Below, one piece after another: positions 41,535 through 50,034 of a DNA stretch of 64,000 bases. The notes below the pieces were generated by a model. The model did no database searches. It saw nothing but the letters and a program-made list of their open reading frames with translations, and was not told where the DNA came from. Each line of letters starts with the position of its first letter. Position 1 is the stretch's first letter. The translations under genes were made by a program, and so were the position numbers. The stretch comes from an uncultured Oscillospiraceae bacterium (GTDB taxonomy: Bacteria; Bacillota; Clostridia; Oscillospirales; Ruminococcaceae), in assembly GCA_910586535.1 (NCBI GenBank), contig CAJUHS010000012.1, positions 33,710 to 97,709 on the forward strand, in the 5' to 3' direction.

Positions 41535-42902
41535 TCACATATTTTCGTCAAGATAGTTTTGCACACGGTTCTGTATTATCTTTGCAACTTCTTCAGCAGG
41601 CTTCTGACCAGAAAAATACTCAGTTGATTCATCTGTGATAATTCCGTAAACATAGTAGTCATTTTCCATAGTGCCGACAGCAGAATTAATCAGATCATAT
41701 GCCCTCTGATTGTCCTCATCGGTATTAAGACCTAATTTTATCTCTTTGCCAAACTGATTCCATGTCGGTTCTTCGTATTCTTTTTCAAGTGCGCTATACC
41801 TTCCCTTTTTAGCGTTTTCAGCCAATATCTCAAGGGATGACAGCCTTACCGGAAATTCCGAAACAGCAGAATCATTAATATTATCCTGATATTCCTCCGT
41901 ATAAAAATTTCGCAGGAATGCCCATGCTCCACCTTTATTAGGAGAGTTATCCAATATAGCATACTCGGCTCCCGGCTTAATAACTGAACCGTTTCCGCCT
42001 GCCCCCGGATATCCTATAAATGTCACAGGCTCGCCAAACATACCATTCTCAATACGCCGTAAATCCGTAAAGTTGACTATATAATAACCCGAATAAAAAA
42101 GTATATCACCGTTAAGCAGCTCGCAACTCTCATCATAATACAAATATTCATTTTCAAAGTAGTCTTCCGATATCTCAAAAGGAAATCTGTCGCAAAATTT
42201 CAGCAGCGCAGCAAATTCTCCGCTGTCAAAGCTGCATTTGCCCGAGCTTTTGTCTATAAAACTCCAGTAGCTGTAACGTATAAGCATATCAAGAGCACTG
42301 CTTTTGGTAGTATAGCCGTTCATCATTTTTTTGTCCGGATAAGCCTCCGCAAGTTTAACAAAATCATCAGCCAATCTACCTTGCTTATCACCTACAAGAG
42401 AAGTTTTTCCTATGATAGTCTCAATTGAAAATTGCGGTATAAGTTCACAAAGCTTCCCGTTGTTCTCATAGGCTTTAAAAATACTTTCAAGAAAATCTCC
42501 GCGTTCCATATCGGGATCGCTGTCTATAAATTCGTACAAATCTGCAAACAAGCCCTTTTTTAAATAGCTGCCTATAGGCATTGCATGGTCAACAACAAGT
42601 ATATCCGGTAAATTTCCCGATGTGATATCGGTGTTCAAACGTATAAGCGGATCATCATATTTGTTTATATATTCGGTAAGTTCTACTCTATAATCCGTAT
42701 TGGTTTTGTTAAAATCGTTAATACAGTCATAAAGCTGCTTATAGTTTATAATACGCCATGCATACATTTTGATAATTTTTTTGCCGTCCGCAGTTGTTGC
42801 CGCAGTTACGTCTGAAACCCGATCCTCCCCGCCTTTTCCGCACGACGATACCGTCAGGCACAAGGCCGCTGCTGTAATTACCGCCCAAAGTCTTTTACAC
42901 AT
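41535..42902 (-). CDS. Extracellular solute-binding lipoprotein (sugar type), orphan
   Basis: This 455-aa protein has a lipoprotein signal peptide with lipobox TVSSC (Cys ~21) followed by GKGGEDR. The mature region has the family-1 binding-protein pattern: KIIKMYAWRIINYKQLYDCINDFNKTN, GNLPDILVVDHAMPIGSYLKKGLFADLYEFI and GAWAFLRNFYTEEYQDNI. It would bind a sugar or oligosaccharide and deliver it to a permease pair. No permease or ATPase gene lies next to it, which is unusual. It is flanked by GH25 and a gene-free 317-bp stretch. Confidence 0.8.
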   Translation of the reverse strand: MCKRLWAVITAAALCLTVSSCGKGGEDRVSDVTAATTADGKKIIKMYAWRIINYKQLYDCINDFNKTNTDYRVELTEYINKYDDPLIRLNTDITSGNLPDILVVDHAMPIGSYLKKGLFADLYEFIDSDPDMERGDFLESIFKAYENNGKLCELIPQFSIETIIGKTSLVGDKQGRLADDFVKLAEAYPDKKMMNGYTTKSSALDMLIRYSYWSFIDKSSGKCSFDSGEFAALLKFCDRFPFEISEDYFENEYLYYDESCELLNGDILFYSGYYIVNFTDLRRIENGMFGEPVTFIGYPGAGGNGSVIKPGAEYAILDNSPNKGGAWAFLRNFYTEEYQDNINDSAVSEFPVRLSSLEILAENAKKGRYSALEKEYEEPTWNQFGKEIKLGLNTDEDNQRAYDLINSAVGTMENDYYVYGIITDESTEYFSGQKPAEEVAKIIQNRVQNYLDENM

Positions 42903-43219
42903 TATAAATTTCCTTTCAGTATCTGTATAATCTGTTAATTTAATTGTAACAAATTATACAGTAAAAATCAAATTACAATTTGGTTTCAAAATGCTACAAT
43001 TGAAAAGCTTGCATGGGACAGATACTACTGAATAGGGCTGATCATCGGTTTAAAGCTGCGGAAAGTTTTTAAAAATTGTAAATTAGTACCAATAACCCAT
43101 TTAAAAGTGTAAGAATTTTTTTCGTATACTTTTTTATAAATTTTGTATTGCATTGTTACCTAAAATGTGGTATAATATATTCTGTATTATTTACCACAGT
43201 AAGGAAGAGAGGTATTTTT
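42903..43219. other. Intergenic region between the binding protein and gatC
   Basis: About 317 bp, AT-rich. It contains the gat promoter near its right end and a TATAAT-like -10 for the binding-protein gene (-35 unclear). No gene or RNA was recognised. Confidence 0.5.
43148..43176 (+). promoter_or_regulatory. gatCAB-aspS promoter (TTGCAT-N17-TATAAT)
   Basis: TTGCAT (43148-43153), a 17-bp spacer and TATAAT (43171-43176). It lies inside an upstream in-frame extension of gatC, so the longer gatC start cannot be used. Confidence 0.85.
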
Positions 43220-43498
43220 ATGGACATAGAGATGGTAAGACATCTGTCCGATCTCGGCAAGCTTACCTTTACCGACGAGGAACTGGAAAAGGTCGCTAAG
43301 GACATGACAGGCATTATCGAGATAATGGATACGATCAAGGAGATCGACATTTCATATGACCCGATAAAGGATAATCACAACGTTTATCTGAACGGTCTGC
43401 GTGAAGACAGAGCAATGGATTCTTTCCCCACCGAAAAAATTTTGCAGAATGCCGTTAACAGTGAAAAATGTTTTGTCGTACCAAAGGTCGTGGAGTAA
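43220..43498 (+). CDS. gatC: Asp/Glu-tRNA amidotransferase subunit C
   Basis: This 92-aa subunit bridges GatA and GatB. It has the family helix VRHLSDLGKLTFTDEELEKVAKDMTGIIEIMD and the C-terminal LREDRAMDSFPTEKILQNA. ATG 43220 follows GAGAGGTATTTTT; the earlier ATG at 43148 is in the promoter. It heads a gatC-gatA-gatB-aspS operon. Confidence 0.92.
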   Translation: MDIEMVRHLSDLGKLTFTDEELEKVAKDMTGIIEIMDTIKEIDISYDPIKDNHNVYLNGLREDRAMDSFPTEKILQNAVNSEKCFVVPKVVE

Positions 43499-43573
43499 GC
43501 TGACCGTATATGCCGCCGTAAAAGTAAAGTACCGGCGGAACATGATAATAGATTTTTGAAAGGATGTAAACCG

Positions 43574-45025
43574 ATGGATATTACCGCGCTTAAGATCCGT
43601 GATATGCGCACTATGCTTGACAAAAAAGAGATATCCGCAGCCGAGCTTACCGACGCGTATCTGGACAGAATAGATAAAACTGACGGCAGTCTCGAAAGTT
43701 ATATCACCGTTACTGCCGATGAAGCTAAAGCCGCTGCCGTAAAGGCTCAGCAGGTCATTGACGACGGAAACGCAGGCGTTTTGACCGGAATCCCTCTTGC
43801 CATTAAGGACAATATATGCACAGACGGCATTAAAACTACCTGCGCTTCAAGAATATTGGAAAACTTTGTTCCTCCATATAATGCCACAGTTATGGAAAAG
43901 CTTAACGCTGAAGGTATTGTCATGCTGGGCAAGACTTCTATGGACGAGTTTGCCATGGGCGGTTCAACTCAGACCTCGGCTTTTAAAAAGACTAAGAATC
44001 CATACGATCAGAACAGAGTTCCCGGAGGAAGCTCCGGAGGCTCCGCTGCCGCTGTTGGAGCGTCGCTTTGTGCGGCGGCTCTGGGTTCGGATACCGGAGG
44101 CTCTATCCGTCAGCCCGCTTCGTTCTGCGGAGTAACAGGTCTGAAGCCTACTTACGGACGGGTTTCACGCTACGGTCTGGTTGCATTTGCAAGCTCCCTT
44201 GATCAGATAGGTCCAGTTGCAAAGGACGCTCACGACTGCGCGATCATACTGAATGCGATATCGGGTTACGATTATCACGACGGCACCAGCGCAAAGCTTG
44301 ACGTTCCCGACTTTACCGCTAAGATAGGTCAGGATATAAAGGGTATAAAAATAGCCATGCCTAAGGAATTCTACGCCGAAGGCATTGATTCCGACGTGCG
44401 AGAAGCGGTTGAAAATGCTGCAAAGTGGTACGAACAGCAAGGCGCAGTAATTGTTGAATGTTCAATGCCGTCTCTAAAATATGCTGTCGCGGCATACTAT
44501 TTAATAGCGTCTGCCGAGGCTTCTTCTAACCTTTCAAGATACGACGGCATCAAGTATGGACACCGCTCTGAGACAGGAGACAGCTACAGCGACCTTGTAT
44601 GCAACTCCAGAAGCGAAGGCTTCGGAGACGAGGTAAAGAGACGCATCCTTTTAGGTAACTATGCGCTTTCCAGCGGTTATTACGACGCTTATTACGGAAA
44701 GGCTATGGCTCTGAAGCAAAAAATCCGCGAGGAATACGCCGAGATATTCAAGGGCTGTGATGTTATCCTTACTCCAACTGCTCCGACCGTAGCATATGGT
44801 GTAAATGAAAACATCTCCGATCCCGCAAAGATGTATCAGGCAGACATCTGCACCGTCACGGTAAATATAGCTTCGCTTCCCGCAATCTCAACTACCTGCG
44901 GATACGATAAGGACGGTATGCCGATAGGTATGTCGATTATCGGCAAACATTGGGACGAAGCTTCCGTAATCCAGGCTGCCGACGCTTACGAAAAGCAGTT
45001 CGCATATCAGCCTGCGAAAATATAA
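43574..45025 (+). CDS. gatA: Asp/Glu-tRNA amidotransferase subunit A
   Basis: This amidase-signature enzyme releases ammonia from glutamine for transamidation of misacylated Asp-tRNA(Asn) or Glu-tRNA(Gln). The Lys-cisSer-Ser catalytic triad is visible in PLAIKDNICTDG (Lys), GGSSGGSAAAVGA and GSDTGGSIRQPASFCG. ATG 43574 (483 aa) follows AAAGGATG; the ATG at 43556 would include that site. It lies 75 bp after gatC. Confidence 0.96.
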   Translation: MDITALKIRDMRTMLDKKEISAAELTDAYLDRIDKTDGSLESYITVTADEAKAAAVKAQQVIDDGNAGVLTGIPLAIKDNICTDGIKTTCASRILENFVPPYNATVMEKLNAEGIVMLGKTSMDEFAMGGSTQTSAFKKTKNPYDQNRVPGGSSGGSAAAVGASLCAAALGSDTGGSIRQPASFCGVTGLKPTYGRVSRYGLVAFASSLDQIGPVAKDAHDCAIILNAISGYDYHDGTSAKLDVPDFTAKIGQDIKGIKIAMPKEFYAEGIDSDVREAVENAAKWYEQQGAVIVECSMPSLKYAVAAYYLIASAEASSNLSRYDGIKYGHRSETGDSYSDLVCNSRSEGFGDEVKRRILLGNYALSSGYYDAYYGKAMALKQKIREEYAEIFKGCDVILTPTAPTVAYGVNENISDPAKMYQADICTVTVNIASLPAISTTCGYDKDGMPIGMSIIGKHWDEASVIQAADAYEKQFAYQPAKI

Positions 45026-45043
45026 GGAAAGGGGCGGTAAAAA

Positions 45044-46489
45044 ATGTCAGCATATATTCCCGTAATAGGTCTTGAGATACACGCGGAGCTCCTGACCAAA
45101 TCAAAGGTTTTCTGTACCTGTTCCGCCGAATTCGGAGGAGATAAAAACACCCGCTGCTGTCCAGTATGCTCAGGTATGCCGGGTACGCTTCCCATAATAA
45201 ACCAAACTGCTGTAGAGTACGCCGTAAAGGCTGGATTTGCTCTCGGCTGCGACATCAACAAGTTTTCCACGTTCGACAGGAAGAACTATTTTTATCCCGA
45301 TCTGCCCAAAGCATATCAGATATCGCAGCTTTATCTGCCGCTTTGCATAAACGGTCTTGTTCCTATCGAATTTGAGGAAAACGGTGAGAAAAAAACTAAA
45401 AATATTCGTATTAACCGTATACATCTTGAAGAGGACGCGGGAAAGCTTATCCACGATGATCTGAACGGCGTTTCTCTTGCGGATTACAACCGCTGCGGTA
45501 TTCCTCTTATCGAAATAGTTACAGAGCCGGATATCGGTTCCGCCGAGGAAGCAAAAGCTTTCGTTGAAAAAATCTCTTTGCTTTTGCAGTACGCGGGAGT
45601 ATGCGATTGTAAAATGGAACAGGGTTCGCTCAGGTGCGACGTAAATATTTCCATAATGAAGCCTACAGACACAGAGTTCGGTACACGCGCCGAGATCAAA
45701 AACCTTAACTCTATCAAGGCTATAGGACGCGCTATCGACTTTGAAATATACCGTCAGGCAAAGCTTTTGGATATGGGCAAAAGAGTTGTTCAGGAGACCC
45801 GCCGTTTTGACGACAACAGAGGAGAGACCAAATCCATGCGTTCCAAGGAGGACGCTCACGACTACCGCTATTTCCCTGAGCCGGATATTTTGCAGGTCAA
45901 TTTTACCGATGAGGACTTAGACGCTATACGCGAAAAGCTTCCCGAAATGCCATACAAAAGACTGGAAAGATACCTTGCCGACGGTCTGAATGAAACTGAC
46001 GCGAAGATTATTGTAAATAAGAAAATACTTTCCGACTTCTTTGATGAAGCGGTAAAGACCTACAGTAATCCGAAATCCATTTGCAATTTCCTTATAGGCG
46101 AGCTTATGAGACGTATCAACCTGGGCGAGATCGAGCTTGAAAAGCTTCCGTTCAGTGCGGAAGGATTTGCAAAGCTGGTTGAAATGGCTGATACCGACAA
46201 GGTATCCAAAAACGACGCCAAGGACGTGTTCCGTACAATGTGTGAAAAGGGAGGAGACCCTGAAGAAATCGCAAAGGCTGCGGGACTGCTTATTACAAAC
46301 GATACGGGAAAGGTGCTCGAGGTTATCGAGGAAGTTCTTGCTGCAAATGATAAGGCTGTGGCTCAGTTTAAGAGCGGCGACCAAAAAGTATTCGGCTTCC
46401 TTATGGGACAGTGCACAAAAGCTCTTAAAGGCGTATGTACTCCTAAGGTCATAAAAGAAGAACTTGAAAATAAACTAAAGTCAATTTAG
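45044..46489 (+). CDS. gatB: Asp/Glu-tRNA amidotransferase subunit B
   Basis: The kinase/transamidase subunit, 481 aa. Motifs include the start IPVIGLEIHAELLTKSKVFC, CCPVCSGMPGTLP, RKNYFYPDLPKAYQISQ and MEQGSLRCDVNISI. The C-terminal YqeY-like tRNA-binding tail ends with KVFGFLMGQ. It phosphorylates the acid side chain of misacylated tRNA and receives ammonia from GatA. GGAAAGGGGCGG precedes it, 18 bp after gatA. Confidence 0.96.
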   Translation: MSAYIPVIGLEIHAELLTKSKVFCTCSAEFGGDKNTRCCPVCSGMPGTLPIINQTAVEYAVKAGFALGCDINKFSTFDRKNYFYPDLPKAYQISQLYLPLCINGLVPIEFEENGEKKTKNIRINRIHLEEDAGKLIHDDLNGVSLADYNRCGIPLIEIVTEPDIGSAEEAKAFVEKISLLLQYAGVCDCKMEQGSLRCDVNISIMKPTDTEFGTRAEIKNLNSIKAIGRAIDFEIYRQAKLLDMGKRVVQETRRFDDNRGETKSMRSKEDAHDYRYFPEPDILQVNFTDEDLDAIREKLPEMPYKRLERYLADGLNETDAKIIVNKKILSDFFDEAVKTYSNPKSICNFLIGELMRRINLGEIELEKLPFSAEGFAKLVEMADTDKVSKNDAKDVFRTMCEKGGDPEEIAKAAGLLITNDTGKVLEVIEEVLAANDKAVAQFKSGDQKVFGFLMGQCTKALKGVCTPKVIKEELENKLKSI

Positions 46490-46516
46490 GCGAAAAAATA
46501 ATTAGGCGGTGTTTAT

Positions 46517-47833
46517 ATGATAAAAATTGGCGGAACGGATCTGCTTGAAGAATTCGATCTTGACGATGCCTTGTCAAAAATCGGCGAAACTATAGAGCTT
46601 TGCGCCTGCGTACACAGCGTAAAGCAGATGAGCGGTTTTGCATTTGTTTTACTGCGGACGGCGAGGTATGTTATCCAGTCGGTATATAGTGAGGCGGATT
46701 GCTCCGACACACTGGACGAGGTACGCGAGGGCTGCTTTGTAAAGGTCACTGCTGTCGTTAAAAAGGAAGAACGCGCACGCAATGGCATTGAGCTTACTTT
46801 AAAAAGCATTAAGATAATGTCCAAGCCCACAGAGGACTATCCTCTCCACGTTTCAAAGCGCAGACTGGGCTGCTCGCTGGACATCAATCTTGACAACAGA
46901 AGCGTTGCTCTGCGCAATCCCTTTGAGAGAGCAACGTTCAAATTCCAGGAGGGCGTTGCGGAGGCTTTCCGCAAGTTTATGCTGGATAATAAATTTACCG
47001 AGATACACACCCCAAAAATCGTTGCTCAGGGCGCAGAGGGCGGCGCGAACATTTTTCATCTGGATTATTTCCAGAAAAATGCTTTCCTTAACCAATCTCC
47101 GCAGTTCTATAAGCAGACTGCAGTCGCGTTTTTCGACAGAGTGTTCGAAATAGCTCCTGTGTACCGCGCTGAGCGCCATGCAACCTCCCGCCATCTGAAT
47201 GAGTATATCGGTCTGGACTTTGAAATGGGCTACATCAATGATATGTACGATGTTATGAACATGGAAACAGCCATGCTTCGCTATATGATGCAGTATCTTA
47301 AAGAGAATTATCAGCATGAGATAAATATTCTTGGAGCGGATATTCCCGATGTCGGAGAAATACCATCAATCAAGTTCGAGGACGCAATTGCTCTTATCAA
47401 AGGTTCAAAGGCGAAGAATAAGTTCGATCTTGAACCCGAGGACGAAATATTCCTCTGCAATTACGCAAAAGAAAATTACGGCACGGAGTTTATTTTCGTG
47501 ACGAATTTCCCGTCCTCAAAGCCTCCGTTCTATGCAATGAATGACAAAGACGACCCGCGTACTGCCTGCAAATTCGATCTGCTGTTCAGAGGTCTGGAGA
47601 TAACTACAGGCGGCCAGCGTATCCACGATTACAACGAACAGATTGAAAAGATGAAATCTCAAGGACTCGACCCTGAGGATTTCAAATCTTATCTTGAGGT
47701 ACACAAGTATGGGCTTCCTCCTCACGGTGGTTTGGGAATCGGTCTGGAGCGTCTTGTTATGAAGCTACTTGGCCAGCAGAATATCCGTCAGGCATCAATG
47801 TTCCCAAGAGATCTGAACAGACTTATTCCGTAA
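46517..47833 (+). CDS. aspS: Aspartyl-tRNA synthetase, archaeal/non-discriminating type (AspS2)
   Basis: This 438-aa class II synthetase is the short archaeal-like form without the bacterial GAD insertion. An OB-fold (LCACVHSVKQMSGFAFVLLR) precedes class II motif 1, motif 2 (FEIAPVYRAERHATSRHLNEY) and motif 3 (GGLGIGLERLVMKLLG). Location right after gatB, 27 bp away, implies that it also charges tRNA(Asn) with Asp, which GatCAB then converts to Asn. A separate bacterial AspRS elsewhere would be expected if this one is dedicated to Asn-tRNA. Confidence 0.9.
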   Translation: MIKIGGTDLLEEFDLDDALSKIGETIELCACVHSVKQMSGFAFVLLRTARYVIQSVYSEADCSDTLDEVREGCFVKVTAVVKKEERARNGIELTLKSIKIMSKPTEDYPLHVSKRRLGCSLDINLDNRSVALRNPFERATFKFQEGVAEAFRKFMLDNKFTEIHTPKIVAQGAEGGANIFHLDYFQKNAFLNQSPQFYKQTAVAFFDRVFEIAPVYRAERHATSRHLNEYIGLDFEMGYINDMYDVMNMETAMLRYMMQYLKENYQHEINILGADIPDVGEIPSIKFEDAIALIKGSKAKNKFDLEPEDEIFLCNYAKENYGTEFIFVTNFPSSKPPFYAMNDKDDPRTACKFDLLFRGLEITTGGQRIHDYNEQIEKMKSQGLDPEDFKSYLEVHKYGLPPHGGLGIGLERLVMKLLGQQNIRQASMFPRDLNRLIP

Positions 47834-47905
47834 TCCCAAAAGCTTAGGCGCGGAGTATTTATGGTGTAATTCTAATTTACTGAAAAAGTGTACAAAAATA
47901 TAAAA

Positions 47906-47935
47906 CTCCCTTTTCGGAATTGTGTACCCATTGCA
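47906..47935 (+). repeat. Left terminal inverted repeat of the element
   Basis: Begins CTCCCTTTTCGGAATTGTGT and continues with ACCCATTGCA. It matches the opposite-strand right end at 26 of 30 bases. Confidence 0.8.
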
Positions 47936-48020
47936 AAATGACTTATAAATATACACTGTAAATGTCAGTAAAGAATTTATGATTAAATATATAAATCGGG
48001 AATTTACGGGGGTGTGAAAT

Positions 48021-48497
48021 ATGGATATATCTTTTAAATTTGAAAATGAGAAATTTAATTATAGGGTATGTGCTATGATGATTTCTGATGATAAAGTCTT
48101 GGCGATGCACGATGAGAGGTCACCTTATTATTATTTGCCTGGCGGAAGAGTAGAAATGGGAGAAACGGCAGAACACGCTGTAATTAGAGAAATTCAAGAA
48201 GAACTTGGCGTTACGCCAGGGATTATTCGTCCGCTGTGGTTAAACCAGGCATTCTTTACGGAAGATGTAGATAACCTAAATTATCATGAACTTTGCATAT
48301 ACTTTTTAATGGATGTTGCAGGCACAGGCTTACTGGCAAAGGGAAACAAATTTATATCAAAAGAAGGTCATCGAACACATACTTTTGAATGGTTAGAGTT
48401 TAAAAGATTAAAAGATGAGTATTTCTACCCGCTGTTTTTGAAAAAGGATATTTTCAATCTTCCTAATGAGTTTACCATTCGCACAGAAATTGAGTAA
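48021..48497 (+). CDS. NUDIX hydrolase, cargo of the inverted-repeat element
   Basis: This 158-aa protein has the complete NUDIX box, GGRVEMGETAEHAVIREIQEELGV (about residues 42-65), and flanking strands (CAMMISDDKVLAMHDE, YYYLPGG; C-terminal EWLEFKRLKDEYFYPLFL). The enzyme hydrolyses a nucleoside diphosphate linked to another moiety; the substrate is unknown. GGGGGTG precedes ATG. Codon use is more A/T-biased than in adjacent genes, and the gene is wholly inside the inverted repeats, so it was acquired with the element. Confidence 0.88.
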   Translation: MDISFKFENEKFNYRVCAMMISDDKVLAMHDERSPYYYLPGGRVEMGETAEHAVIREIQEELGVTPGIIRPLWLNQAFFTEDVDNLNYHELCIYFLMDVAGTGLLAKGNKFISKEGHRTHTFEWLEFKRLKDEYFYPLFLKKDIFNLPNEFTIRTEIE

Positions 48498-48581
48498 ACT
48501 GACAAATTCAAGTTTATAGAGTCGTCAAGTTGTTGTAAATTTTGTGATTTTTTTAAAATATACTTTATATTATTAAATTTA

Positions 48582-48611
48582 TGCATTGGGAACACTTTTC
48601 CGAAAAGGGAG
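48582..48611 (-). repeat. Right terminal inverted repeat of the element
   Basis: Reading inward on the minus strand it begins CTCCCTTTTCGGAAAAGTGT and continues with TCCCAATGCA. It is followed outside by the second copy of ATATAAAA. Confidence 0.8.
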
Positions 48612-48620
48612 ATATAAAAC

Positions 48621-48665
48621 AAGCAGGTTTGCATTTTATTATGAATTAAGACCTGCTTTTCTTTT
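48621..48665 (+). terminator. Terminator of the gat/aspS transcript, displaced by insertion
   Basis: AAGCAGGT pairs with ACCTGCTT around a 22-nt loop, followed by TTTCTTTTT. It directly follows the target duplication, so the element appears to have landed between aspS and its terminator. Confidence 0.65.
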
Positions 48666-48693
48666 TATATTATCATAGAACTGTGGTGAATTT

Positions 48694-48729
48694 AAAACCC
48701 TCCAAACTAAAAAAGCTTGGAGGGTTTTT
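48694..48729. terminator. Bidirectional terminator (AAAACCCTCCA hairpin)
   Basis: AAAACCCTCCAA pairs with TTGGAGGGTTTT, T-runs on both sides; it serves the minus-strand murD-to-MGL cluster and any plus-strand read-through. Confidence 0.9.
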
Positions 48730-48730
48730 A

Positions 48731-50029
48731 TTAAAACAGTCTCAAACAATGTCTGTCAAACATTTCCTGAAGCGCAATAAGTATCCCCATTCTGCCCGTC
48801 GGATACGTAAGACCGCCCTGAATAAATGCAGCAAACGGCTCGCGTAGAGGAGCGTCTGCTGAAAGTTCTATCGACGCACCCATATTAAATGCTCCGGCAG
48901 CCATGATAACCTGCGAATCGTAGCCTGGCATATCCCACGGTTCTGGTGTAACAAAGCTGTCAATAGGAGAACCCTTCTGGACGCCCTGACAGAAAGCAGT
49001 AAGATTCTCCGCATTTTTCATAAGCACTGCTGTGATAATGTCCCCGCGCTTGTCATCCCTTTTGGGAAAACACTCAAATCCCAGCAACGTCATTATTTCA
49101 GATGTAAAGGCTGCGGTCTTCACAGCATTGGCAACTATCTCCGGCGCAAAGAAAAGTCCCTGATACATAAGCTTGTTCTGATTGAGTGTACAACCAACTT
49201 CCTTGCCCATACCCACACATGTAAGACGATATGCGCACTGCTCCACAAGCTTTTTGTTTCCGGCAATATAGCCTCCTGTTTCAGCTATGCCGGCACCCGG
49301 ATTCTTTATGAGCGAACCGATAATAAGGTCAGCGCCGAACTGTAAAGGCTCCTTGCTTTCCACAAATTCACCGTAGCAATTGTCCACCATTACAACAATA
49401 TCTGGATTAGCCCCCTTTGCCGCCTTAACTATTTCGGCAATTCCGTTCAGCGTAAGAGTCGGTCTAAGTGAATATCCCCGAGAACGCTGTATGTAAGCTA
49501 CCTTAGCGTCCTTTACTTTTTTAAATATTTCGCCTACATCTGGCTTACCGTCCGGAAGAAGATCCACCTGGTCGTACTGAACACCGAAGTCTTTAAGAGA
49601 ACCGTTTCCGCTTCCGCGCAGACCAATAACCTCTTCAAGCGTATCATATGGAGTACCCGTAAGGCTCACAAGCTTGTCACCAGCTCTAAGCACACCAAAA
49701 AGTGCACAGGTCAGCGCATGAGTTCCCGAAACAAAGGTGTGCCGTACAAGAGCGTCCTCTGCTCCAAAAACGTCGGCGTAGACCTTATCAAGTGTATCCC
49801 TTCCCACATCGCCGTAACCATAACCGGTAGTACCGGTCATGCAAGCTGCGCTTACCTTGTTGTTTATAAATGCTTTCAGTACCTTTTCACCGTTCAGACG
49901 GGCTATCCTGTCCGTCTCGGAAAACACTGCCGAACAATTTTCCTCTGCCTTTTCTGCAAGCTTAACGATTCTTTCATCTATCTCAAAGCCCTTTTCCTCA
50001 ATGGGCTTGGGATCAAAAATTTCCGCCAT
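48731..50029 (-). CDS. PLP-dependent Met-gamma-lyase family / aluminium-resistance-type protein
   Basis: This 432-aa fold-type I PLP enzyme belongs to the family annotated as methionine gamma-lyase-related or aluminium resistance protein (YnbB-like). Seen are the GTTGYGYGDVGRDTLDKVYADVFGAEDALVR segment, SGTHAL (cofactor phosphate), MVDNCYGEFVE (Asp to PLP nitrogen) and GADLIIGSLIKNPGAGIAETGGYI with the PLP Lys. True substrate is not established. ATG 50029 follows GAAAGGTTGATA. It overlaps the GNAT stop region and closes the murD-M42-M42-GNAT cluster. Confidence 0.85.
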   Translation of the reverse strand: MAEIFDPKPIEEKGFEIDERIVKLAEKAEENCSAVFSETDRIARLNGEKVLKAFINNKVSAACMTGTTGYGYGDVGRDTLDKVYADVFGAEDALVRHTFVSGTHALTCALFGVLRAGDKLVSLTGTPYDTLEEVIGLRGSGNGSLKDFGVQYDQVDLLPDGKPDVGEIFKKVKDAKVAYIQRSRGYSLRPTLTLNGIAEIVKAAKGANPDIVVMVDNCYGEFVESKEPLQFGADLIIGSLIKNPGAGIAETGGYIAGNKKLVEQCAYRLTCVGMGKEVGCTLNQNKLMYQGLFFAPEIVANAVKTAAFTSEIMTLLGFECFPKRDDKRGDIITAVLMKNAENLTAFCQGVQKGSPIDSFVTPEPWDMPGYDSQVIMAAGAFNMGASIELSADAPLREPFAAFIQGGLTYPTGRMGILIALQEMFDRHCLRLF

Positions 50030-50034
50030 TAGTA

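Larger units (their letters stand above)
47906..48611. mobile_element. 706-bp inverted-repeat element (MITE-like) carrying a NUDIX gene
   Basis: The left end (47906 inward) and the right end (48611 inward, reverse strand) share CTCCCTTTTCGGAA exactly, then stay alike for about 30 bp (26 of the first 30 positions), ending near TGCA. The 8-bp sequence ATATAAAA flanks both ends directly (47898-47905 and 48612-48619), a target-site duplication. No transposase gene is inside; the only gene is the NUDIX hydrolase. TIR content (TTTTCGGAA-GTGT-CCC) and 8-bp duplication fit an IS256/mutator-type element moved in trans, which is inference. The interior is AT-rich compared with neighbours. Confidence 0.8.
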
